Shown here piece after piece: positions 1 through 8,340 of a stretch of 64,000 bases of DNA. The first letter of the stretch is position 1. Each line of letters starts with the position of its first letter. The position numbers and the translations under genes are program-made. The notes beneath the pieces are model-generated. The model ran no database searches and was not told the DNA's origin. It saw only the letters and a list, made by a program, of their open reading frames with translations. Location: NCBI RefSeq assembly GCF_017745095.1, contig NZ_JAGHZZ010000008.1, forward strand, positions 299,830-363,829, written 5' to 3'. Source of the stretch: Sporocytophaga sp. GTDB taxonomy: Bacteria > Bacteroidota > Bacteroidia > Cytophagales > Cytophagaceae.

Positions 1-403
1 CTCTTACACAAGCCATCGCATTCGTTCCCTGCACATGAGTGTTTACATTTACCATAGGAGATTTAGTTTGTTCCACTCCGTTTAATACAGCAGCAACATA
101 ATAGGTACTGTTTGTATTTGTGTTATCGGTAAAATTGGATACATTTAAATTAGAAGCAACCCGTGTATTTCCTCTGTATACATTATATCTAATGTCTGTA
201 TTAAATTCTTGCCCGAGAATCCTCCAACTCACAAAGACCTCATTACTGCTCTTCCTGACAGCCACAGTACCGCGGCCCAGATTCTCCATCCACCTTTGTG
301 CCTGAGACGCATTCATCAGTGCGAAAAACATAATGAACAAGAGTATTAATTTCTTCCCTTGTATGGAAGGTGGAAATCCGCTTGAGTGTTCGGCTTTTTT
401 CAT
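1..403 (-). CDS. Rhamnogalacturonan lyase (PL11), N-terminal part, runs off left edge
   Basis: Reading the minus strand from the ATG at 401-403 gives 134 uninterrupted codons to the window edge. A charged start is followed by a hydrophobic signal segment ending ALMNASQAQ. The mature start reads RWMENLGRGTVAVRKSS, then VFVSWRILG and YNVYRG, the usual opening of family PL11 rhamnogalacturonan lyases (YesW/YesX type), which cleave the pectin backbone by beta-elimination. Most of the catalytic propeller lies outside the window, so catalytic residues and any T9SS sorting domain cannot be checked. Together with the GH5 enzyme it points to plant cell-wall degradation. The family call rests on remembered N-terminal motifs. 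Confidence 0.8.
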   Translation of the reverse strand, partial: MKKAEHSSGFPPSIQGKKLILLFIMFFALMNASQAQRWMENLGRGTVAVRKSSNEVFVSWRILGQEFNTDIRYNVYRGNTRVASNLNVSNFTDNTNTNSTYYVAAVLNGVEQTKSPMVNVNTHVQGTNAMACVR

Positions 404-443
404 TTTGATCTAGGTTTATTTGTTATCATTTATAGTAAAGACA

Positions 444-605
444 CTACATCACATTTACTATTATGCCATTGATCAAATCGACCTGACTCATTCCTTCTTG
501 AATCAATTGCTGGTAGGAGACATTCAACAAAATGAGAAGTAACGATATGAGGAAAAAATTTTTGAGAAAGTATAATTGAATATGTTTTCTTATATAAAAT
601 TTTAT
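444..605 (-). other. Start-less open frame upstream of PL11 gene
   Basis: The minus strand stays open for 53 codons before a TAG at 444-446, with a hydrophobic stretch (FLISLLLILLNVSYQQ) followed by a more polar end (LIQEGMSQVDLINGIIVNVM). No ATG precedes the hydrophobic part. It may be a gene relic or a chance frame in AT-rich DNA. No family recognised. Confidence 0.2.
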
Positions 606-935
606 CTATGAATTTATACTATAAATAAAAGGTATATAACTCAAGCGTTATTTAGATTGTATCTATAAGAAATGAGAAATTAGTAAAGAGGAAAAGTAAT
701 AAAGATAAAAAATAAAAAATAATGAGTAAAACAACGAAACAGATTCCCATCATGTATTAATCAACTCTTATTCTTTTGACAAGATTGATAATTAAAAGAG
801 TGTAAAATTTTATTTTAAATTCAAAAATAAAATTCTCTAGACTAAAGATGTACAGAAATAAAACTTAATATCATAAGAGTAATAACAATAAATGTGAAAA
901 TGATCCTTATAACTCCAATGATTATTTTCGAATGA

Positions 936-1311
936 ATAATAGTTCTTATCATATTGAAAGCTTATAGTAAAGTACATTCTTTATCAGATCCTTATTCTAC
1001 TACAATTACTGGAAACAATGGTGAACATTTTTTTATGAGAATTTAAAATTGACTCACTTACCTTTAATTAATTATGTTTCTCTTACAGTTATGTTAAGCA
1101 AAGGTGAACATGGTTTCCAATATTTTTTTTCTAGTCATAACTTTTTATAAAAAGGTTGAAAGATATTAGCTATGTTTATTGTGATACAATCAGATAGAAA
1201 TTAGAAGTCGGATTTAAACAAACCTATTATTTGTATAGTCAATATGATGCCGACATTCAGGAACCAGTTTTATTAAAGCGTAATCATGGTCAAAGTATTA
1301 AGTCAAAGTAA
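936..1311 (+). pseudogene. Decayed small secreted-protein gene (three frames)
   Basis: Three protein-like segments follow one another in different frames: 936-1046 (IIVLIILKAYSKVHSLSDPY..., which starts like a signal peptide and ends at a TAA), 1037-1150 (ENLKLTHLPLINYVSLTVML... to TAA) and 1201-1311 (VGFKQTYYLYSQYDADIQEP... to TAA). Composition is balanced and unlike translated spacer, and the segments abut or overlap as frameshifts would leave them. Stops at 933-935 and 1195-1197 also break the frames. The family is not recognised. The alternative is chance reading frames. Confidence 0.4.
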
Positions 1312-1319
1312 TTGCATCT

Positions 1320-2186
1320 TTATTGCTTATTGATGTTATATTTCAATCCAATCTCAAATGAATTTCCCCATAGAGGATTGGAACCCAAAAAAGACGTATT
1401 ATAAGTCATTAGAATGGAAAGAGGGTTATTCTCCTGATTCAATATTATTGTACCTAAGTAAGATACTCCTCTTGGCCTGAAATACAATGCCCCTGCTTCC
1501 AGGAATCCACCATAAAAAAAGGTTAACGCTCCAATATATTGATCTGGCAAGCTGGGCAGGCTTCTCCACAAAAAGTATGATTTGAGATCCAGATTTTCAC
1601 TTACTGTTTTTTCAGCACTAAAATGCATATTATAGAATCTCTCAAACCGCACCTTACCAGAGGTTACCGTACCTTGGGCATTAAAAGCCTGAATAGCGGC
1701 CATACCAGCAGAGATTTTCCGGTAATTGAAACCAAGACCTATATTCCCGTCTAAAACAGTGAGGGAACCTGCTGCAGACGGAGTGGAGAAATTTATACCT
1801 GCCAACCCCAGAGAAGCTCCTCCTGAAATATCCACTTCAGAAGATAAATGCTCTTTCACAGCATAATTTCCATAAGCTCTGGAACTGGATATAAAGGGAC
1901 CTTCTTTTTCATTAAAAAAGATAAGCCTTGCAAGATGGTCAGGCGCATTTTCTTTTCTCCATACTTTATGACCTGAAGCCATAAAAGTGGAAACATCACT
2001 TAATAATCCTTGCCTGAATTTATAATAGGACATCAGTTCAACATTACCATCTTGAGGAACGTATGATGGATTAACCAAAGCCATGTTAGTAAAAAAAGAA
2101 GAAAAAACATCCTGATATATTCTTCCGGACTGAGAGTACGCTGTAAAAGAAATTAGAGAAACTAAAACTGACAGGGTAATCCGCAT
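1320..2186 (-). CDS. PorP/SprF family T9SS outer-membrane protein
   Basis: A 288-residue protein with a signal peptide (cut near AYSQ), followed by the family signature QDVFSSFFTNMALVNPSYVP and alternating beta-barrel sequence to the end. PorP/SprF proteins sit in the outer membrane and pair with particular T9SS cargo carrying type B sorting domains; SprF is needed to secrete SprB in Flavobacterium. Length fits the family (about 280-350). It is divergent from the sigma/LRR operon starting 100 bases away, so it is probably the partner of the LRR protein at 3985-5595, which has a type B domain. The start is the first ATG and begins the signal peptide. Confidence 0.85.
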   Translation of the reverse strand: MRITLSVLVSLISFTAYSQSGRIYQDVFSSFFTNMALVNPSYVPQDGNVELMSYYKFRQGLLSDVSTFMASGHKVWRKENAPDHLARLIFFNEKEGPFISSSRAYGNYAVKEHLSSEVDISGGASLGLAGINFSTPSAAGSLTVLDGNIGLGFNYRKISAGMAAIQAFNAQGTVTSGKVRFERFYNMHFSAEKTVSENLDLKSYFLWRSLPSLPDQYIGALTFFYGGFLEAGALYFRPRGVSYLGTIILNQENNPLSILMTYNTSFLGSNPLWGNSFEIGLKYNINKQ

Positions 2187-2285
2187 TTTTTATTCCAGGG
2201 TATTGGGGAAAATAAAATCTTTTTAAAAAATAATCATTTTACAGAATCGTTACTTTCCGATTTTTGTCATGTCTCTTTATTGATT

Positions 2286-2867
2286 ATGAAAATATCTGAG
2301 CACGAAATACCACTACTCATTAAACAAGGAAATGATAAAGAGGTAATTACGGAATTGTATAAAATTGTGTTCCCGAAAGTTAAAAAATATATAGTAAGAC
2401 ACAATGGTATAAAGGATGATGCCTATGACGTTTTTCAGGATGCCTTGCTTTATTTTTACAAGCAAGTAGTTGAAGACAGATTCAGTGATAAATATACGGT
2501 TTTTGGTTATGTTTATAGATTATCCATAAACCGCTGGCTGAACAAACTGAAAAAGGATCAGCGTGTAAATTTTACAAGTGAACTAGAAAGCAGCAACGGG
2601 ATTGAATTTGACGAGGAGGAAAATAAATATCTTTCCATTTTGAAAGAAGGAGAAAACTTACTGGAAAAGTTATTTTCCAATATTGGTGAAAAATGTGTTG
2701 AGTTATTGACCTATACAATTTACTATGATTTAATGGCGGAAGACATTGCTCTTCGAATGGGATTTACATCGGAAGGTGCTGTTAAAATGCAGATCAAGCG
2801 GTGCAGGGAAAAGTTATATGCTGAAGCAGAAAAGGATCCATCAATATTAGAAAAAATAAGAGGATGA
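2286..2867 (+). CDS. ECF-type RNA polymerase sigma-70 factor
   Basis: A protein of about 193 residues with sigma region 2 (YDVFQDALLYFYKQV, then VFGYVYRLSINRWLNKLKK) and region 4 with a helix-turn-helix (MAEDIALRMGFTSEGAVKMQIKRC). These two regions alone define ECF sigma factors, which redirect RNA polymerase and are usually held by a membrane anti-sigma factor. An in-frame TTG lies 6 bases upstream, but the ATG at 2286 was preferred. The stop overlaps the next start (ATGA), so it is translationally coupled to the membrane protein at 2864. That neighbour has the layout expected of its anti-sigma partner. Confidence 0.88.
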   Translation: MKISEHEIPLLIKQGNDKEVITELYKIVFPKVKKYIVRHNGIKDDAYDVFQDALLYFYKQVVEDRFSDKYTVFGYVYRLSINRWLNKLKKDQRVNFTSELESSNGIEFDEEENKYLSILKEGENLLEKLFSNIGEKCVELLTYTIYYDLMAEDIALRMGFTSEGAVKMQIKRCREKLYAEAEKDPSILEKIRG

Positions 2868-3988
2868 GGAGTGATAAGGAACATATAGATCTGCTGATTG
2901 AAAAATATACTAAGGGAAAACTGGCTGGCGAGAAGCTGGAGACTTTTGAAAAATTGCTTGCGGAGAATCCTGAGTTTAAAAGAAAAGCGGAGCTTGTTAA
3001 AGTTACCAACCAACTTGTAGTTCTGAACAGACTGAGTGAGGTGAATATCATGTTGAAAGCTGAGACCGCTTCATTGAAAAAGAAGGAAAATGGTAACAGC
3101 AACAAAGGAAAGTTCATATTAGGAATTTCTGCTCTGGCAATGCTTATTTCAATTGTAATCTTTATTTCACAAAGTGACAAGGAGTCAAGACCTGCAAGAA
3201 TAATTAACAAAGATCAAAGAACAGTTGATAAATCAGCCTCTTCCGTTTTAACTCCTTTGCAAAAAAAGGAAATATGGATAAATAACGATCACAATAATAA
3301 TGGAAACTCTAAGTCTGTTGAGGAGGAAAATCAGGAAGACATGATGTTATCTCCCGGGAAGATGATTGTAGACACTGTAAGTATCAATATGGAACACTCA
3401 GCAGATACTTCTGTAATACATAATATTCATCAACTTGAAGTTAAAAATGTAAAATCGAATCCAAGTCAGGCAGACAAAAAAATAGCATCCTGTGAAGGTA
3501 TCAGGATCACAGTGGATTTAAAAACGGAAGGACCTTGCAGGGGAGAGCAGAACGGCCGGATCATGCTTAATAGGGTAAGGGGAGGCACAGAGCCTTATTC
3601 CTATGTATTGAACGGAAATGAGGAGAATTCTCAAGGTCAGTTTTCGGATCTGGTTGCCGGAAATTATCAGATAAAAATTACAGATCATAATGGATGTCAT
3701 ATAAGTTTGAATCAAGTGACGTTATCTGAAAGACGTTGCAGGAAAGATCTTGAATTTAGTCCTTCCCATGGAGAAGAACTTCAAATGCCTGTCTATGAAA
3801 AATCAGGTAATCTTAGCATCTTTGACAAAACAGGCAAACTTTATTATCAGCAAAGCATTCCTGCAAGAGAGAAATTCATGTGGAACGGATTGTCTAATTC
3901 AGGCGAGTTAATTGCGGGCTATTATGTGTTTGTGATCCAGTATGAGGATGGATCTGATGAAAAAGGTAGTATAACTATAGCACCATGA
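2864..3988 (+). CDS. Single-pass membrane protein, anti-sigma-like, with SprB-type repeat
   Basis: 374 residues. Residues 1-70 are charged and helical (IDLLIEKYTKGKLAGEKLETF), like the cytoplasmic part of Bacteroidetes anti-sigma factors. One membrane helix lies at about 84-103. The outer part has a SprB-like repeat at about 205-292 (GGTEPYSYVLNG ... LVAGNYQIKITDHNGC) and a FlgD-like gliding-type end (LSIFDKTGKLYYQQS ... WNGLSNSGELIAGYYVFVI). Start and stop overlap the sigma and LRR genes by four bases each. Inference: it senses something outside the inner membrane and controls the sigma factor. There is no zinc-binding anti-sigma motif, and a purely structural role is possible. Confidence 0.7.
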   Translation: MRSDKEHIDLLIEKYTKGKLAGEKLETFEKLLAENPEFKRKAELVKVTNQLVVLNRLSEVNIMLKAETASLKKKENGNSNKGKFILGISALAMLISIVIFISQSDKESRPARIINKDQRTVDKSASSVLTPLQKKEIWINNDHNNNGNSKSVEEENQEDMMLSPGKMIVDTVSINMEHSADTSVIHNIHQLEVKNVKSNPSQADKKIASCEGIRITVDLKTEGPCRGEQNGRIMLNRVRGGTEPYSYVLNGNEENSQGQFSDLVAGNYQIKITDHNGCHISLNQVTLSERRCRKDLEFSPSHGEELQMPVYEKSGNLSIFDKTGKLYYQQSIPAREKFMWNGLSNSGELIAGYYVFVIQYEDGSDEKGSITIAP

Positions 3989-5595
3989 AACAATGCAGGA
4001 TTTATTTCATTCTGTTATTTCTGCTTCCTTTTATAAAGGTTGCGGGACAGACTGTTTCTATACCTGACGCTAACCTTAAGGCATTCATTCTGGAAAAATT
4101 TCCTGCAGTACTTGATTCATCTCAAAATTTAAAAATCGCAGATGCAGCCCAGATTCCCGGTACCTTTAACTGCTCAGGTCGAAATATAAAGAATGCAGAA
4201 GGAATTCAATATTTCACCAATGTTTATGAAATTAACCTTTCTAACAATCAACTGAGCTTTCTCCCTGAGATGCCTTCTTTACCAAAGTTAATGTATCTTA
4301 GTGTTTCTGATAATCAGATTTATACTCTTCCTTCACTTGACGGTCTTAAAGGATTAATTTTTCTTGATGTCCGTCGTAATAAATTGAAAACGCTTCCTGA
4401 CCTTTCAAAAAATGTTGCCCTTAATCATTTGAATGTACATTCGAATGAAATTGAGATACTTCCAAACCTTGATGCATTGGTAAACTTAACCTATCTGAAT
4501 GTTGCCCTTAATAAGTTGATCCGTCTTCCTGATTTGCGCCATCAAAGCAATTTAACCAGTCTTATCTGTTGGGAAAACGAATTGGAAGAATTGCCTTCAT
4601 TGGATCAATTAAATAATCTGATTCTATTGGATGCTTCAAAAAATAAGATCACCCGCCTCCCACCCTTTTCATCTGAAAGCAAAATTGAGAACTTATATAT
4701 TGACAGAAATATTATGGATTCACTTCCTGATTTTTCAGTATACAAACATCTGAAAACAGTTAGGCTTTATGGTAACAGACTAACATTTCAAGATATTGTT
4801 CCACTCACTTCAATTGATAATTTTGATACTATTTTTCTTGTAACACCTCAGACCATTCTAAAAGTCGGAAAAAATATTGACGTACTGGAAACTGAAAAAG
4901 TGATTTTAAAGACCGGAATAGATACAGCTATCAGCGGGGTGATATATGAATGGATATGCAACGGGCAAATGATTCGTTCTTCTTCTGAAGATACCATTTC
5001 AGCTTCTACAGTAATAACTGCCAATACAGGATATTATTATTGCAACATTATACATCCAGCCTTTCCAGGACTCGTACTCCAAACGGATAGTTTTTTTGTA
5101 AAGGTACTTCCTTGTATCAATCTCTCTGATTTTTCAACTATAGTAACTTCCACCACCTGTATGAAGGCTGGCTCCTTAATTGTTTCTGCCTATAATCAGC
5201 CATACAGTAATCTTTTCTACATACTGACAAGCATCAGTACAGGAAAGATATTCACGTCTTCTAATGGTGTATTCAAAGATCTCAACGAGCCTGAATACAG
5301 GCTCACAGTAAAAGCTGGAAACAATTGCTCAAAACAATTGTCCAATACAATTTATATTCCCAAGGAAAATTGCAAGGATGTCTTTATAACTCCTAATGGA
5401 GATGGCGTGGATGATACCTTTTTCTTTCCCCAAACGGGCACAGCTACTATAACGGACAAATGGGGGGATCTGGTGAAAACTTTTTCTATTCCAGGCGAAT
5501 GGAACGGAACAGGAGATTCGGGCATAGTTTCTCCCGGGCTATATCTTGTAAAGATAAATAATGGAGAGGTGATTAAAATATCAGTAGTTTATTGA
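3985..5595 (+). CDS. Secreted leucine-rich-repeat protein with T9SS type B sorting domain
   Basis: 536 residues: signal peptide to about 22 (VAGQ), leucine-rich repeats at about 75-275 (INLSNNQLSFLPEMPSLPKL, LDVRRNKLKTLPDLS and so on), an Ig-like stretch at about 295-375, a Cys-containing stretch, and a C-terminal gliding-motility domain at about 465-536 (DVFITPNGDGVDDTFFF ... WNGTGDSGIVSPGLYLVKI). The last domain is the type B T9SS signal (CHU_C/TIGR04131 type). The protein is predicted to be exported and shown on the cell surface, with the repeats binding an unknown partner. It is coupled by an ATGA overlap to the membrane regulator, and the divergent PorP/SprF is its likely secretion partner. 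Confidence 0.85.
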   Translation: MKQCRIYFILLFLLPFIKVAGQTVSIPDANLKAFILEKFPAVLDSSQNLKIADAAQIPGTFNCSGRNIKNAEGIQYFTNVYEINLSNNQLSFLPEMPSLPKLMYLSVSDNQIYTLPSLDGLKGLIFLDVRRNKLKTLPDLSKNVALNHLNVHSNEIEILPNLDALVNLTYLNVALNKLIRLPDLRHQSNLTSLICWENELEELPSLDQLNNLILLDASKNKITRLPPFSSESKIENLYIDRNIMDSLPDFSVYKHLKTVRLYGNRLTFQDIVPLTSIDNFDTIFLVTPQTILKVGKNIDVLETEKVILKTGIDTAISGVIYEWICNGQMIRSSSEDTISASTVITANTGYYYCNIIHPAFPGLVLQTDSFFVKVLPCINLSDFSTIVTSTTCMKAGSLIVSAYNQPYSNLFYILTSISTGKIFTSSNGVFKDLNEPEYRLTVKAGNNCSKQLSNTIYIPKENCKDVFITPNGDGVDDTFFFPQTGTATITDKWGDLVKTFSIPGEWNGTGDSGIVSPGLYLVKINNGEVIKISVVY

Positions 5596-5815
5596 AGTAA
5601 TTATGTGTTAAAAGATTCAAATGTCATTTCTACTACTTTAACATCTTAAACTTATATTTAAAAGATGATTATTGATAGAATGCTTTTCAACCCTATTTAC
5701 TCCACAAATACTATATATATTTTAATGGAAATGTAAATATATTTATATATGCATAATCCGTGAAATATCAGACTCCGCATTGCAATATCCTTATCAAAAG
5801 TTTTAATTCGCACAG

Positions 5816-6138
5816 TTAGCTCCTTTCCAACAGGTAAGTAATATTAGATCCATGGTCAACAGTGAGCATCATTGAACCAGTAATCTGAATTATTTTATCA
5901 GTTGAGTATAACTCGTTTTGTTGATAAAAATAAAAAGTTCCGGAGCCCAATCTAAACCTTTTAGAAATCAATCTAAGTAAGTTACAGGACTATTGAGGAG
6001 ATCGATTTAGAACAAATCCTTATTCCCCACATAACCATTGAGCTCATTATTTACACAGGTTATAAGGTTGTCATTCTTTAATTTCTTTGCAGGTAATTTT
6101 CCTTTTAACAAAGGAGTAGTTAAGGGGTGAAGTATCAA
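5816..6138 (-). pseudogene. Decayed gene remnant, frameshifted
   Basis: Two protein-like minus-strand segments lie end to end in different frames: 6138-6007 (LTTPLLKGKLPAKKLKNDNL, then ITCVNNELNGYVGNKDLF and a TAA) and 5989-5816 (RFRLGSGTFYFYQQNELYST, then a stretch ending TVDHGSNITYLLERS and a TAA). The first frame continues past its stop with IDLLNSPVTYLD before a second stop. Balanced composition and adjoining order suggest one gene broken by point stops and a frameshift. No family recognised. Confidence 0.4.
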
Positions 6139-6344
6139 CTAACTCCTTTATATCTGGTCAATGTAATTCATAATCTGATTTAATAAAAAATTTATCATTG
6201 ATAAGGTAATCAAGAATGAATCATTAGAGGAATATTATGAGATTGGGATAAATTAAAAAATTAAGGAAAATGTAATGGAGTTCTGATTAGACTCCTCATT
6301 CTCCATATAAATTCTATAATTTCCTAATTGGGCCCACAAAAAGT

Positions 6345-6370
6345 AAAAGCCTTCAAATTTGAAGGCTTTT
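6345..6370. terminator. Perfect hairpin, bidirectional terminator
   Basis: A 26-base perfect inverted repeat with arms AAAAGCCTTCAAA and TTTGAAGGCTTTT, followed on the plus side by more Ts. It is 150 bases downstream of the minus-strand SDR stop and 750 bases after the LRR operon, so it more plausibly ends SDR transcription. The A/T ends allow either direction. Confidence 0.6.
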
Positions 6371-6523
6371 TTGTTTAAAGTATGGGTAAAATTTCTTTTT
6401 TAGCCTTAGTTCTTAAGAACGAACTATTATCCTCTTTTCCATCCAATTGCATTATTTTCCTTATTTTTAATATTAATACATCAATGACTTTCTCATTTCA
6501 GAATAGTACTCTTTGATAAAGTA

Positions 6524-7261
6524 TTACCAAGGAACTACTCCGGTTTCAGGATTATTTTCTTCACTAAAGAATTTTCCAGTCGGTCCGTCTTTATCAATCA
6601 GCGCATACTTTATAATTCGCTTCCCTGCATCCTCAACACTCCCTGGCCCACGATGACCGTTGAAATCCGTCTTTGTATATCCTGGGCAAACAGCATTTAT
6701 TTTAAAGTCGCTATCCCTTAGTTCGTAAGCCAATACAACTGTATACATATTCATTGCTGATTTTGAAGAAAGATAAACAGCTCCTTTGTAGTCATAATAT
6801 TTGTATGACGGGTCGCTGTGCAAAGTAATTGAACCTTGACTTGAACTTACATTTACAATACGAGGCTCAGAAGATTTCTTCAATAAATCAATAAATGCTT
6901 GTGTAACTCTTACGACCCCATAAACATTTGCATCGTATGCATTTTTGAACTGTTCGATGGTTGAATCAAGTGCCGCCTGTGGATAGCCACCATAAATGCC
7001 AGCATTATTAATAAGTATGTCCAGCACTTTGGTTTTCTTACCTATTTCTGTACGGGCATTTTTTACAGATTCATCATCTGTAATGTCAAGCTGAATAACC
7101 TCTACATTACTTAATCCCTCCGACTTTAATTTATTCACGGCTTCCATACCGTTTTCTAGATTACGACTGCCGAGGTAAACATAAACTCCTTTTTGAGCGA
7201 GTTGCCGTGCAACTTCAAAGCCAATGCTTTTATTAGCTCCTGTTACTAATGCTGATTTCAT
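6524..7261 (-). CDS. SDR family NAD(P)-dependent oxidoreductase
   Basis: 245 residues with the classical short-chain dehydrogenase pattern: cofactor motif TGANKSIG near the N-terminus, NNAG in the middle, catalytic Ser in IVNVSSSQGS and Tyr-x3-Lys in YLSSK. The closest general resemblance is to carbonyl reductase-like SDRs that reduce small carbonyls with NADPH; the substrate cannot be told. It is cytosolic, with no signal peptide. It lies 66 bases downstream of an AraC-type regulator on the same strand, which probably controls it. Confidence 0.85.
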   Translation of the reverse strand: MKSALVTGANKSIGFEVARQLAQKGVYVYLGSRNLENGMEAVNKLKSEGLSNVEVIQLDITDDESVKNARTEIGKKTKVLDILINNAGIYGGYPQAALDSTIEQFKNAYDANVYGVVRVTQAFIDLLKKSSEPRIVNVSSSQGSITLHSDPSYKYYDYKGAVYLSSKSAMNMYTVVLAYELRDSDFKINAVCPGYTKTDFNGHRGPGSVEDAGKRIIKYALIDKDGPTGKFFSEENNPETGVVPW

Positions 7262-7327
7262 TTTTTTATAAATTAGTTAGGCAAAAGTAGCTAGCTGAAA
7301 AGCAGAGGAGATGGACAAATCAATTTA

Positions 7328-8200
7328 TTATCTTGACGAATCTTGCTGAGCTTTTAAAAACTCACTTATGCTTTTACCTGTGCATTTTTTAAAAAGGCGT
7401 GAAAAGTAATCAGGGTCATTAAAGCCTAATTCATAAGCTAATTCTTTTACAGAAAGAGTTGAGTAATTTAATTTTCGCTGTGCTTCAATCATTAAACGAT
7501 TGGTAAAAAAATCCTTCGGCGAAACTCCCGAATATTCTTTTACAATCCGATATAAGCTGTTTGTAGTTAATGCCAGTTTTTCGGCTATGACATTAACAGA
7601 AGGTTGTTCGGCAAGATGGGTTTCCACGACTAATTTGAACTCAATAAACTTTGACAGATTCGTGTTTAAAATAGTAAGTGGTTCTTTGTTTTTGAAGTAA
7701 GCACTGTTTAATTCTACTAATAGTAAGTTCAGGTAAGCTAATATTATTTCTGTGTCGGGTGGATATTTATCTATGTGAAGTATCTGATTTAATATTTCAA
7801 AAACTTTTCTTACTCTCTCCCTTGCCGGATTATCAAAAATTATAGTTTGTGAATTAAAAGGATTAACTAAAAAAGGAAAATGTTGTGGTAGCAATGCCAA
7901 TGTATTTTCATCAAATAGTACCTTGTAATATTTAAGATTAGCAGTTTTGGGTGGAGGTGTAAAAACTTGATTAGGCATTGCAAAAAGCAAATGGCCGTCA
8001 GTAAGAGTGATATTTTGTAAATCCAAATTGTAGGTAACAGAGCCGCTGTCTATTAACACTATAAAATAAGAAGTTAACCTACGAGGTTGTAGAAGCTTTT
8101 GCTGAATATCAGCAGAAAGATAAGGATTGTTGTTTGAGACAATCTTAATACTCAACTTATCGTTTTCTAAACCCTCAGATTTTCCGTTTGTATCTTGCAT
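7328..8200 (-). CDS. AraC family transcriptional regulator
   Basis: 290 residues. The N-terminal half (to about 170) is a beta-rich cupin-like sensing domain. The last about 100 residues carry the paired helix-turn-helix motifs of AraC/XylS proteins (VNVIAEKLALTTNSLYRIVK and LSVKELAYELGFNDPDYFSR, ending with FKKCTGKSISEFLK). It is followed directly by the SDR gene on the same strand, suggesting a regulator-enzyme pair responding to a small carbonyl or aromatic compound; the inducer is unknown. Confidence 0.88.
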   Translation of the reverse strand: MQDTNGKSEGLENDKLSIKIVSNNNPYLSADIQQKLLQPRRLTSYFIVLIDSGSVTYNLDLQNITLTDGHLLFAMPNQVFTPPPKTANLKYYKVLFDENTLALLPQHFPFLVNPFNSQTIIFDNPARERVRKVFEILNQILHIDKYPPDTEIILAYLNLLLVELNSAYFKNKEPLTILNTNLSKFIEFKLVVETHLAEQPSVNVIAEKLALTTNSLYRIVKEYSGVSPKDFFTNRLMIEAQRKLNYSTLSVKELAYELGFNDPDYFSRLFKKCTGKSISEFLKAQQDSSR

Positions 8201-8340
8201 GTTGGCTGTTCAATGTTAGTAGGGCTACGCTCTATGATGACCGTTAATATCTCAATGTACGCATTTCGTTAATGTTATTAGACTCAAGCCTGTGACAGAA
8301 CTCAAATGCTGTTTTTTAAAAACTCCTTACTTCTGAAATA

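Larger units (their letters stand above)
404..1319. other. AT-rich spacer with decayed coding fragments
   Basis: This 916-base gap has no intact gene. Its right half holds protein-like fragments in three plus-strand frames (separate entry, 936-1311), and its left part has one minus-strand open frame without a good start (444-605). The promoter of the PL11 gene must lie near 404-520 but no clear TTTG/TAnnTTTG pair was found. The PorP/SprF gene ends right at the border. Confidence 0.6.
5596..6523. other. AT-rich spacer with gene relic and a hairpin
   Basis: This 928-base gap has no intact gene. It holds a minus-strand relic (5816-6138), a strong hairpin (6345-6370) and a 12-base palindrome GTTCTTAAGAAC at 6409-6420 of unknown role. 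Outside these I see only AT-rich sequence. Confidence 0.6.

Noticed and set aside
120-305. 61-codon plus-strand frame at the left edge
   Set aside because: It is antisense to the PL11 lyase N-terminus, which has a clear family match.
2794-3210. 138-codon minus-strand frame opposite the sigma and anti-sigma genes
   Set aside because: It is low in complexity (Ser/Phe/Leu-rich) and opposite two well-supported coupled genes.
6277-6295. GGAGT/ACTCC hairpin resembling a tRNA T-arm
   Set aside because: The 9-base loop lacks TTCGANT and there is no matching acceptor or anticodon arm, so it is not a tRNA or tmRNA end.
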